A stretch of DNA of 64,000 bases, taken from the NCBI GenBank assembly GCA_020055645.1, contig CM034549.1, positions 29,161,930 to 29,225,929 on the forward strand, written 5' to 3'. Position 1 is the stretch's first letter, and every line of letters begins with the position of its first letter. Source of the DNA: Tomocerus qinae. Its lineage: Eukaryota > Arthropoda > Collembola > Entomobryomorpha > Tomoceridae. This document shows, in pieces, positions 26,947 through 38,800 of this stretch. The notes under the pieces were generated by a model that was given only the letters and a program-made list of their open reading frames with translations, was not told the DNA's origin and searched no databases. Made by a program: the position numbers and the translations under genes.

Positions 26947-29900
26947 TATTGCTTGGTTCGGTAAGAAATCTTTAAAGAAATATAGGAGAAAAAATCTATT
27001 ATTGAATTTTTGCATACGCGTGTTTGTGCCTTTCTGAAGGTTCTTCCCGTTGAAATGAGTTGAATGCTGTCATGAAAGAAAAAGGCACACAATATGGTAA
27101 TAATTGTACATAGTGAAGTTGTGAGTAGGTACATTTGTAATATTTGCACAGTATAATCCCAAATGGATTGCGGATACACTGATAATGAAAGTTAATGGAA
27201 TGAGCTGTAGGATGTGGGTTGAGAGGGATAGATAGATTGAGGTAAGTGTAAATAAATCCTAATAACTAAATGACCGACATGAGATGAGCGTTGCTAACTA
27301 AACTCAACTGAATGGCTAATTGCAAGTATAAGTAGAGAGAAAAAAGGAACGTGTACGTGTGTAGCATTTTTGTTAGTCAACTTTTACATCGTCTCTATGT
27401 TTGTCTCCTGTCTTTATAAGTATAAATGATTTTTTCACCTCCTCTGTCTGTTTTTGTTGACGAATAGATGGTAATGCATGGGGAGCTGGAGCTAGTAAAG
27501 TAGTTGACTGGGGCTTATTATTACTAAAGTAGTTGTAGGCAGATTATGCTACATTTTATATGTAGGTAGTTGTTAGTGTTTGTTTAATGGGAGCCAAACG
27601 GTAGTGGAATTCAAATAAATATGTATTTATGTAGTACAAGTACTAAGTAGAAAAGTGCTCATTGTGTGGAGAGGTGGATCGTATTTCTGGTCTCGTTTGA
27701 TTCAGTTCAATTGAGACGAAGAGGAGGATTCAGAACAATCTGTATGAGCATCTGCTGTGTATTGTATTTATATTGCAAATAATATAGTATAAACTCCCTC
27801 TGCATAATAAAACACAATTTGAATGAGTAGTTGTGGAAGTATTTGTATAAGAAAAGGGAGAATCGTGCAAGTAGTTAGCAGTCTAGTATTATAGTATAGT
27901 TTTATTGTGATATTTGCACTTGTATTTAAGGGCTGCATAGCATACTACCACTTTGAATGTGTGTAGTATTATGTCGTGTGTGTATGATATTATGTTATGG
28001 GTTCAGTTCATCTCTTGCTGCTTTGAGTTCCCTTTTAAGTCTAGATCAAGGCTTTTTTATCGCCTCTTCAGCTATCGTATGGAGAATCGTGTATACTTCT
28101 ATGGAGGGCTAACTTTGATCTTATACCACATCATCATGCTTACATATGGTGTAACTTTTTCTATCTCCACACACAAGCCTGTTCTTCCGTGTTGGTTGAG
28201 TTGACTTGGTTAGGTTTGGCGAGGCTTCAGTCACAGACGAGAGTAGACCAGGCGTTTCTTGCTTTACTTGTGACTTTGTGACTTGTGGTATTGTGAGTTC
28301 TGTTGTGTGCGATGCCATCAAATCAAGAGATATTCTCACGTAACGTCCATGTAATCCATCCATGGATGAATGCTTTTAGTCTAATAGTCGAATTCCATTT
28401 TGCTGTAGTTGGAAGTTGCAATTGAACTAGTATGTAGATATCTAATGACTCTACACGGAGAAGCCTGCTAAATGCATTTATGGAAGACGAGAGTTAAGAA
28501 TAGTTATGCCATTTATCCGTGTTACTTACATGCAGCCGATTAGTTTGTACTTTGTACAAGATAGCCAACTATTGACTGCTTATTAAGGTTCGTTGTATTC
28601 CGTATTGCCACCATATAGTCTCTGTATCAAATCAAAAGTACAAGTCTAGTTTGGCGAGGTCTAATCTAGTAAGTCAACTCAGGTTACATATACACTTAGT
28701 TAGCACTATAAGAGTTTTTGCCACTTCTCACTATTCTATTGTGCATAAGATGAATCTGTGAACTTCAAGGAGAATGGCATTGAAAATAAAGTGGCTGAGC
28801 AACTATGGTTTAAAATCTCAGCTAGATTAGACTCACTATATTATGATACACGACGGTGGTTTACGATCGTTAAACTATCTTCTCCTGGTTTCATCTTACA
28901 CACACACGTGTGTGTTTACGCTATGTTACATTTAGCGTTGTACATATTGTCTACATTAGTCACTGTAGCTAATGCTTAACAAGTATGAAATGCAATTTCA
29001 TGGCTATAAGTAAATAATATATTACGTATATACCTATTGTGCACTCTATAAAAATTGCCTATGTATGTTATAAGCACAGAGATAAAATGCATAATAATAC
29101 TAATAGATAAGTAAGGTATTGTTGTACGCATTTATAGGATGTTTCTATTAAAGTAATTGTTGTCTAGTTCTTGCTAGTTTCAGTAAGTACTTTGTGTCGT
29201 GGACTTCTCTGTGTGCCACTATTTTATTATGTGAGACAGGTAGTTACTAGTTGTTTGCTTAAATTGTCTGCAAGCCTGTACTTGATTTGGAGACTGATTT
29301 GTCTAACATCTAAGAGCTGGACATGAATATAAATGAAGTAAGGCTATATTGGAATGGGAAATAAATGGTAACTGAAGTAAGTAACACATTTAGTGGTTGG
29401 AGAGTGCAGAGCTAAGTATATTGCAATTTTAATAGTTAATTTTATGGCTGAAAGATAAAGGATGAGAGTAAGTTGGAGACAAAGGTTAGATGAGGAATGG
29501 AACTGAGGCGTGTAGTTCCCAAAGGTTACGTTACAATTTGTAATACATACACGATTGACGATGGGTTGGTTTGGCTTGACTGAGGTGACAACCCTCCCTG
29601 TCGCAGTTGACGTGAGACATTAATTTGATCGGAGAGATATGGACCTAAGCGTGAAAAAGTAATGGATGAAGAATGCATGGAAGCTTTAGCTGGGAACTTC
29701 TTCCGTTTTCCCTATGAGGGAATCAAAATCATGATCTTGGTCACAGAGTCGGTCTTTGTGTCACTGTCACTTCCTGTCCTAATTTGACTCGTGTTCATGT
29801 CAGTGTTATAAATCAAGGTAATGGCTTCACTCGCCTATATTCTCATTGTTAACAAAGAAAGGTGTTAAGTGATGATGTGTTATTCATTGCACCTTGCACC

Positions 29901-32900
29901 TGCTGCAACTAATAAATGCATGTCACTACAATACAATCGTTTTTTGAGAAGTCGACTTATTAGTAAAGGATTTAGTGGATTACGCTAAATGCTCTCTCTC
30001 TCTTTAGTGCATGTTCATATTTGTATTAGTTTAATATACACCTTGACGGTACGGTTCCGGCATTTGGAATGTAATGAGATCAATTGTTTTATTGCTGTTG
30101 TAGTTCTTTTCTTACAGTTGTGTTTAATGTTTTGTTATGTTTAGCTATTAAAATGAAATATTGCTCTGTGAAAACCGTGGGATGAACGATGTGCACTATT
30201 ACCTAAATTAGGATGTTGTTAACTCCTGAGATTATAGTTGTGAAATTCTAATTTCTAGGGAATAGTAGAATGCTATTGAAAATGTGTAAACATTAGCAAT
30301 GTATCACTTTGTATCAGTCCTTGCTTAAAAAGGCGTAGTGCTCTACTATACCTATATTATGTATTTATGTCAACATTTTTTGTGTACACACGGTGCACCT
30401 AGATAGTAATGAGTCCCTTGGAGTAAATTCTGTTTTGCTGTGCCACTTTAGTTGGCTGTTTATTGTTTTATTGTTTCTCGTTGTTGATTTGACTGATAGG
30501 AAAACTGTGCGTAGGAGGATTTTAGTTATCCTGTAAGATTTGACGGTTTTTTGACGTATATTGAGTAGGATCGGTGTAGGTCAAGGTAAGAGAAGGTTGT
30601 GATTGTGCTCTGTCATGTTATTATAAGGAGGATAGGGCAGCATTTGCAATGAACCGACTGAACAGGGTGTTTGTCTTGTCATGTAATGAAGACAGGACGA
30701 GGCTATGTGACTATTTGTTTGCAAATCGTGTTTCTATTAGTCCGTGTGCAATCTAGAGAGGAATAACAGGATCACAATACAGTTAAGATAATATATTGTG
30801 AGTAATTTACCTTGTTTAACTCGCTCGCTAGCAGTTGATTTCACTCCAGGCGGTTTCGGCTGAAAGTAATATGAAAATATTAAGACATACCTTTGGCATA
30901 CCTACATTCTTTCGTTTGTCAGGAAGTTCAAATGATATTTGTAATTTACTCTGTAATTTGTATTCTTATTCGCTCTTGTCGTGGTTTGTCTGTTTAAATC
31001 TAGATTAAAAGGCCAAAAAATAGTTTAGGTTAGGTTAAGCCACAGAGGTTAAATGTTAAAAGTCAAACGGAATCCCATGGAAAATTATTAGTCTCGTACA
31101 CAATCAAATATAGTACATGCATGTAATAAGCCTACTTTTTCATAACCTAATCAATATATCATTAGATGACATTCTTTGTTTTGCCAGCAGTAAAATAACT
31201 GAAGTCCTAGTACCTAGCTAGAAATACCTTTAATGTATCTGAATCTGTTACGTGCTCCAATTTCGTTCTTTTCTAGATATTAATAATCATTTATTAGCAA
31301 AATATCCTAGATTGCGAATCGCCCACATAGCAATTTTTTACTTGAGGAAATATCAGATTTTAGAGGTATAAAAATTAATTGTTTAGGTACACAGTGGTGG
31401 TCTCGCATAGCAAAATACAAAAGCATCTTACGAAAGAAATTCGACCGCATTTTTGTTTACAGCAGTCATATATCAACATGATGATTTTATTGTCCTCACC
31501 TATATTGGTTTTATTACAGTAATAGCTGTACCTAGTGTATGTCTTACATTTTTCGTATTTCAATTCACTAAAGTGAATCCAAACATTTTTCAGAACAGTC
31601 AGTAAGAATTAAATCGTAAAGTGGCCCACTGTAGCTACATTGTTGTTCGTAAGTGAAAGTTCATGTAATAAATGTTTGTGTGCATTCTGTTGCTCTGACC
31701 ATCATCGGTTTTCGCAGTAATAAAATGTGCATTGCATGCCCAATTCTCACCCATTGTGCATTTTGTATCGATTGCCATTTTCCCTTCTGTTTCACTTCCT
31801 ACCATGTTATCATGTCTTTTTATACATTACTTAAATACAATAGGAGTTATTTAGTCAGTGGGTATTAAAATAATGTGGGCATGCTACCTAAAGTAAACCG
31901 AAATAAATACCATTATTCTCAGAGCGTAAATGGAAAATAGTTTTGGTTCCGTTTCTCCGTTACAGTTTGCTGCATCGTTTTTGCCAAAAGAATGTAAAAA
32001 ATCTTATTTGTGTTTAGTTGAGGTAGGCCTACGGTAGTTTATACAACGGCAATTCAGGTTATGCAATTTAATGGATCAGATTCGGTAGTATTCGCTACCT
32101 ACTTAGTAGGTTGGTTGATAAATAGATTAAAGAAGGAATTTTTGATTTATGAATAAATAGACTATGGAAGTTAGGACGGAATCCAGCTAAGAAATTTTGC
32201 ACTCAAGTTTCCTTTAGTCTATTCATAGTCATAGTCGGTAAAAATAATTGGAAAGTTGTCATGTGTCATGTCGCCCACCCTAAAAACTGCAAAGAATTGG
32301 TACACCAAGTACCATGGTGGTAATTTCAATCAATAGCCTGCATTATTTTTTAACCTAATTTGGATTTAGCACTAAGCAGAGTCAGTAGGCAGGGCTGATG
32401 GAATGGGGAATTCGATATGACAAAACTTGTCTGTCTGACAAAAAGATTTTGACGAGCATGTAATGTAATATTGTATATTGTGATACGAAGGGATTACACA
32501 ATGGACACACATAACATGATAAAAATCATACACACCTACATTTACTAAGCTTACACTGGAAGTCAGCAAAGGTTGAGTATAGAAGGAACAAAAGATCATT
32601 AGAACAAGTGTGAAAAATGAATATCAGATTATCTGTTATGTCAACGGATTCAATGTTGGCTTTCGATTACGTATGCAGACAATGCTTTCCTAAAGGAGGG
32701 TGAACGTGTATGCAAGTAACTGCAACGACTTTAATATTCTGGGAGGTTGTCCTTTGTCATTCTCCAAGCAAATTTAATACAACTAGTTTTGTATTCGCTG
32801 GACATAGAGTAATGTTTCTATTTTGGATTTCGTGGTATCTATACCATATGCCATACTCTGATTGGAAGGTCAGTTGTGTGGTTGTCAAGTAAGAAGGGAA

Positions 32901-35900
32901 AATGTCTGGACAAGACTGGAGAGATGAACTTGACATATTGGATAGCCTTGCCATTCGATTAAATCACCTAAAAGCATTTTTTTTCTCCTACTGAAATAAA
33001 TGCACTATATTATTAATGTGTAGGTAGGTAATTGTGAGAATCAAATTGCTTTTAGTATCATCACTGGCGTTCTGTAATAAATACTTCGATACAAGGCTAC
33101 TGGTGTAAAGAAAAGAAAAGCAGGGCGATTTATCATTACAGTCATACAACTCGCAGTCATGCATTTATAACTTGGAAACAAAGTTTAGCATTACAGATTC
33201 TACCTAAATATAAATTATATACTTTTCGTTACATAAAACTATTATACTACGATGTATATGCTGGTACAGGTAGATACTGGTGCGTGTTAAGGTATTTTTT
33301 GACTGGTAAAGTACCTAATTAAATTATTACTAATTATCTGTACCGATACCAGAATGAAGATTGCTTTTTTATTTGTTTTTGCAAGCATAAGGGTGGACAC
33401 TCTGGTCATCATTAATAGAATACATTAAATATGTTATACAATCATACACTCGAGACATCATGTGGATCCTAGACGATTTAATTATTATCTCTATTATGGT
33501 GTGACTTGGTTATAGCGTGTTCTTTTTCACTGGTGAATTGTTTGGCTAGGTGTAACAGTAATAAAATGGGTACTGAAAAATAATTATAGACTGGTGTATC
33601 ATACTTATTAATTATAGTGACTGAAAATGGTACATACTGGTGCATCAGTGTCATCAGTGATAGGTTAGAGTAATATATAGTCACTGCACTACATTAAGAT
33701 TTAAGACAACATAAATGTTGGTATTTATTGATGTTAGAAGATTAAATGGTAGTATGTGAAGTCTCTTTTATAGACATACAATTAGAATCCTACAAAACAA
33801 TAAATGTTTTTGTCTCGTCGCGATTTTTCACTTTAGTAATGTATACTTCTCTGTCTGTTTGCTATCGCTAAAACGTGATACTCGTTTATTAGTCGGTAAA
33901 TAAGTACAAGAAGTAGTACATGGAAAGATTTAAAAGTTTCGAGAAAACAAAAAATGATAGATTGGCATAAATTGTTTTCAACACTCCATATAAGTAAAAT
34001 ATTATCGAATCCTGTCTTGGCAGGTGTGTAGATGTAGACTCCTTTCTTAGGTTTTGTACTCACTAAAAGGTTCACAACGTCATTGTCATCAAAAGCAACG
34101 ATTCCTTTTATCATGCATTATACGGGTACCACAAACAATGCTAAATCCTGTCGAGTGTTAAAATAAGTACATCGATAATGCATTTTGTTTTCTATAGAGC
34201 TTTATTGTAGTAATTCCTTGTTCAGGCTAATGTGTTTTCTTGTTTTCCTGGTGAGCTCAACCTACTGTAGCATAGTATTAATAAAACAGTTTTTATAAGA
34301 AGCACTATAGCATTGACATGCCATGATTCTTCAGACGAAATTAATTTCGACATTTTAGGCATTCTTAATTTGGTTGATTGCGTCAGTAGTAATCGTCATT
34401 TCTTGAGGTTATTATCAGTTTAGTGGCTTTTATCCTTTGTGAATGGCATTTTTTGAAGTGGGAAGCTAAAATAGTATAATATTGACAAATCCCAAATATG
34501 AATTATTGTCAACTGAACAAAAGGATGGGAAGAATGTAGATATTTAGGCTCTGATTGAATGGGATATTATGTACACTAAATATCCTCAAGCTGTCAATCC
34601 TCCACTAATTGGTTAGCAAGTGATAGGCATATGTGCATCACTGATAAGAGTTGAGTTTGTATTTGCTATCCAAATCCAAGGCATAATTAGAAATTGATTT
34701 TAGATAACAAGGGTAGGCAAGTTTGATAGTTTTGTTGCAAAATGTTAATGTATTTCTGTGTTCTAGTCGTCAAACAAAAGATCGTCCTTTGCAATGTCAA
34801 GATGTACATTCTCTATTAATAACCTGGACATTGGGTTGAAAGAAATTCTTCAATGTTTAAAGGAGTAGCGTATTTATAGATTTTAGGAATGTATTATATC
34901 ATACTGCGTGCTGGCAAGGAGGTTTCATTGTCATTCTCTTCGCCAACTTGCTAATTACACTAATTAAGCCAATGAGGCTGCTCTTCAATGATAGCTTTTC
35001 CATTGATTATTAAAAATAATCATCAAAGTTCATTGCTTACACATGGTTAATAAAAATGCCATTGTGGGTGCAATGCAAGTTGAGTAAGGTAAAGTAAATT
35101 TGTATAAGAAATTAGCTTGTAATTTGGTAAATAAATATAAGTTAAAATCGAGTTAACCATATTGTATGTAATAATAGGTTTTGTATACGGACACAAGGAA
35201 ATAAGGAGTTTTTGTCTCGACTGTATAGGATCTGTGTAAAAAATGACGTCAACGCAAGGCCCATTAGTCAGATGAAACGCTGCATTAAATGCTCAGTTTT
35301 TATATGCATTTAGTTATTTATGGTGTGGGTTAATTATACGAATATTATGAACTAGGTTGTGCTGTTGTGATAAATTAAAGAGGAATTTGTTGGATCGAGC
35401 GGAAGCTGAACGTGAAACAATCCTGTGATTTTTGTGATTATTACGTTGTACCTAACCACGTTTTACAGACACAAAAATCCTCGGAACTCGTCAAACTAAC
35501 ATTTAAATTTTACAGGAGTTGATTGTGGCCAACTTGATACAATTAAAATTCCGTAGTAAAACTTGAATGACCGTCATGGGAGTTTTAACAATATACGAGT
35601 AAGACAGTTAATTTTGTGTAAATCAAAACATTGTACATCAAATATTAACATTTTATTGCGCCGTATTTGGTCATCTTTTTCTTGCTAATCTTTTCATCTT
35701 CCTCTTCCTATATCCCCTAATTTCAACCTTAGCTTGTCTAGGTATGCGTGCATCTGCATCGTATAATTCATTGTAACAACCATATACTTATCATATTCGT
35801 ATCCTATTAGGTGTACTATATGTTTAATGATAGCGTGGTGGTATAGAGCAGAATTATGGGGATCTTCTGAATAGACAGCAATATTAATTTGGTTGTACCT

Positions 35901-37654
35901 GTCTGTCTCAATTATATTATTGACCTTCTTTCTATAATCCCAAATTGGATGCTATTTGTCCATCTCTTTTATTTTTATTATTTACCCATTTACCTGCCTA
36001 CGTACGCACGAAAGGTTGCTCTATACTAATTACAGTGCATTTGATACTGCATACCGGTTGTTTATCTTCCTCTTGCTATATCAAATCATGTTATATTACT
36101 CAGCTGACACTGAATATTCTGACTGGACGTCCGTCTTTGTGCTTTGTTTGGAATTAATTTATCATCTCTTTAGGCTACTATATACAATCTACTACAACAC
36201 TTTAAGCTTTTATAACATCTCACTTAACAACATTTTAGTGCTTTTATGCATCAGCTATCTACATCTGATTCTATGATGATAATAATATTTTTTACGCCCT
36301 GGTTTTGTCTTCTTAGTATTAGTTAGATGGTTTTAATAGAGTGTGGTGGGGGCAAGGGAGCATGGTTAATTCAATTAGATAAGATAATTCAATTTTGGAT
36401 TCTAGAACACAATGACTTGCTCAAGTCGGTGAAGAGTAATTGAGTTGTTGTCGAGTATCCTCTCTGCATTCTTGCTGACCTTATTTCGAATTGACTCTGA
36501 CTGGAGCAAGTCAACGTTATTAGCGTCGCAGAGTACGCAGTACGACACAATCCATTGGATCTACCTTTCCAATTGGATGTCGCACTATTGTTTCTTAGAA
36601 TTGACACGAAATCATATGATTCACATGTACACGGGGCATTGAGCTTGGGTTTAGACGAAGCTGGTACCTGCAAGTTTAATGTCAGTATTCATTAAAGATG
36701 TTATTGTCCTTATTTTTGTATCATCCCCAGCATGACAAAATGGAAGGTACCTGCAATGAGATCAGTCAAATCACTCTACACGATATTTAACAGTAGGGCT
36801 ATATCTATATGCATTAGGCAGTAGTAGTTTGTACCATTATTATGACAGAAAAGCACATCGAATCTCACTATCACGCCAGTTTTATGTGTCATCTAACAAT
36901 ATTGTCTGCTGTGTTGCTACAATATTGTTATGAATCATATTTAGTTTGCTTCCAGGCCTTTTTACAAAGTTGTGATTGTATTTGTATTAGATGGGTTACA
37001 TGTATAGTATATAGGATGCAGTTTATGTATATCGTAATAATGGTAGGTTGAGACAACGAACTAGGCAACGTTACGTATTGCTCCACCCGTTATTGTACAA
37101 CTCTTCTCTCCCTATCATAACTTGGTTTTATACAATATTTAGTATTAGTAATGATATTGACAAAGAATCGAAGAAACCTCAACAATTTTTTCTTCTGGTC
37201 TTACTGATTTGGTATTTAGGATTGAGCTATAGTAAGCTTTGTGAAGTGGAAAGACTGTATGCAGTGCTGCAGTGTTTATCTTTGTTTTGCTTATTGGAAT
37301 TATGTTTCTATATTACGATTTCCTTCCTTTGTTAAAGTTACTTAAGTCACGTTAGTCATACTACTACTGGAACTATAATAATAGCACATATACACCACTT
37401 TAGCATTATCACGTAACAAGCAGCCTTTACTGTGGTCAACTTACGATTAGTTCAGTCGGTTGGTTGGTAGTGATTGGGAATTTGGGATATGTGTGACTGT
37501 GACTAGACCGATGGAAATCATTGGACTCTATTGCATAGTTTGGTATGGAGAAATTCATAAGAAAGAAATATTTTATTAAGTGAAACATGACTTGACTTTG
37601 ACTCCTTGTCATGGTGCATTGTAATTACGTAGAACCGAAGCAGTTCATTTCAGG

Positions 37655-38152
37655 ATGTGCAGGGATAGTCGCTGCAGGCAAAACAAAGATAGTAGTGGAC
37701 TTACTGGAAATCATCTTCCTAATTTGTGTTGCTTACGTAGCTGGAAATGTCATTGGATGTGGACAAGCAGTTTAGTGGATTGGTGCACGATTAGTGTCAA
37801 TACTGCACACACGATATTGCAGTTGAGTGTGAAAAGGAATCCTTTTAATAAGTTGGCAATCAATTGGAACGGCCCTAGGTGCTGCGACGTAGAACTAACT
37901 GATATTCGCAGTAGTACTAATTCCAAGTTTAATTACGATTTTGGTGGTGTTGGCGGTGGCTGTTCATGTAATATAATATTTGGTGCTGCGTCTTCTTACC
38001 AACCAAAAGTCCTTATGGGGATGTCTGTTTCTGTTAGTGAATGTGTAGATGTAAATAAGTCTTTGGTTTGTAGTGTAATGGGATTATGCTGCAGCCTTAG
38101 AGCCATCCCAGTCAGATTTCAGAAACTGTCAAGATTAACAAGGTCTGTTTAA
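37655..38152 (+). CDS. Unrecognised 165-codon open frame; possible upstream exon of the short kinase isoform
   Basis: An ATG at 37655 opens a 165-codon frame ending with TAA at 38150. It is the longest frame in the left 45 kb. A good acceptor (TTTCAG) lies immediately before it. The product is rich in Cys (about 14), Ser, Val and Asn, has a Gly run in the middle, and matches no family I know. A weak donor (AAG then GTCTGT) at 38134 would leave two codon bases, which is exactly the phase required by the exon starting at 38629. That would join ...KLSRLT to S-DRKDRRR. This is one chance in three, so the support is weak. A second frame (37611-37775, 54 aa, hydrophobic middle) overlaps it, which argues that at least one of the two is chance. 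Non-coding sequence is the main alternative. Confidence 0.22.
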   Translation: MCRDSRCRQNKDSSGLTGNHLPNLCCLRSWKCHWMWTSSLVDWCTISVNTAHTILQLSVKRNPFNKLAINWNGPRCCDVELTDIRSSTNSKFNYDFGGVGGGCSCNIIFGAASSYQPKVLMGMSVSVSECVDVNKSLVCSVMGLCCSLRAIPVRFQKLSRLTRSV

Positions 38153-38628
38153 GTTATTTGAGCCATTGAGCCGTAGCTCTCTCCTTATTAAATTAATTCG
38201 CTCTGCTTGCTGTTACTGTGAAATGTGCAGTAGCAATGAGTGAGAAGACTACAGCCTGTTTTTCATATTCTGACAATACATTAAGCCTGATTATGAGTAA
38301 AACTGTATTATCATCATCGCTTTTGCTTTGTTTATTGCTTTGTTGAGTAAGTTTGCAGAGTTGGCCACTTTTGCGTGTAAGGGTAAAGATTATAGGTAAG
38401 TGTATGTACATAGCATATCATATAAGCATATAATGTCATGTACTATTTGTACATGTTTGGGATGCAGACATAAGCAAATCGAATTAAACTTGTTACGATT
38501 GCGATTGTTGTTGCAAGGTTTCACTCTTGCTCTAGGGCTTTTCATTCATTCCTCCCGAAAGAGTTGATGGACACTGCGTGTGCGTGTTTGGTAAGTAAGT
38601 TGTAATTAATTAATTATGTTGCATGTAG

Positions 38629-38800
38629 CGATCGAAAGGATCGTCGTAGGAAAAATAATCGGGATCGCGATTCAGAGTCACCTCCAGAATTCACATCTAA
38701 ATCGTCACATCTGAAAACTCACCAGAATAACAAAAAGAATACTACTAAGGTCGTTTCCTCTACCTCTTCTCGTCGCAGGAAGACTTCCTACACCAGTGAG
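38629..38800 (+). CDS. Doa: CLK/Doa LAMMER kinase, short-isoform N-terminal exon (basic, RS-like)
   Basis: The exon is bounded by an acceptor ending at 38628 (GCATGTAG) and a donor GTAAGG at 38801. It starts with the last base of a split codon and then encodes 57 residues. The first part is strongly basic with Arg-Asp/Arg-Ser character (DRKDRRRKNNRDRDSESPP), and the end is SRRRKTSYTSE. It ends in phase 0, so it joins directly to the exon at 49612 to give ...[27 protein letters not shown]. That is the normal layout of CLK proteins: an RS-like tail, then an acidic patch, then GHLIY, then the kinase domain. The other two frames contain stops. No ATG is present, so the start codon lies in an upstream exon that I could not identify. 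In CLK kinases this arm binds SR splicing factors and promotes nuclear localisation. Confidence 0.72.

Larger units (their letters stand above)
3500..37610 (+). other. Long non-coding region, probably 5' intron(s) of the CLK/Doa kinase gene
   Basis: No coding exon could be supported in these 34 kb. The striking property is strand composition. By hand count, line 3781-3840 has 23 G and 7 C, 3841-3900 has 16 and 2, and 20161-20280 has 28 and 11. The bias begins at about 3.5 kb and persists, with a few interruptions, to just past the kinase polyadenylation site near 55.2 kb. Such skew is usual for long transcribed introns, so I infer that this is intronic sequence of the kinase gene, read left to right. 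Few stop codons remain on the antisense strand because TCA, CTA and TTA are depleted, which yields many spurious - strand reading frames. Non-coding first exons could be hidden here. Confidence 0.5.

Noticed and set aside
38591-38628. A 38-nt intron directly before the RS-like kinase exon
   Set aside because: The donor GTAAGT looks good, but the frame needed downstream meets TGA just upstream with no ATG, and the ATG at 38568 runs into a stop in the exon. The intron would also be unusually short.
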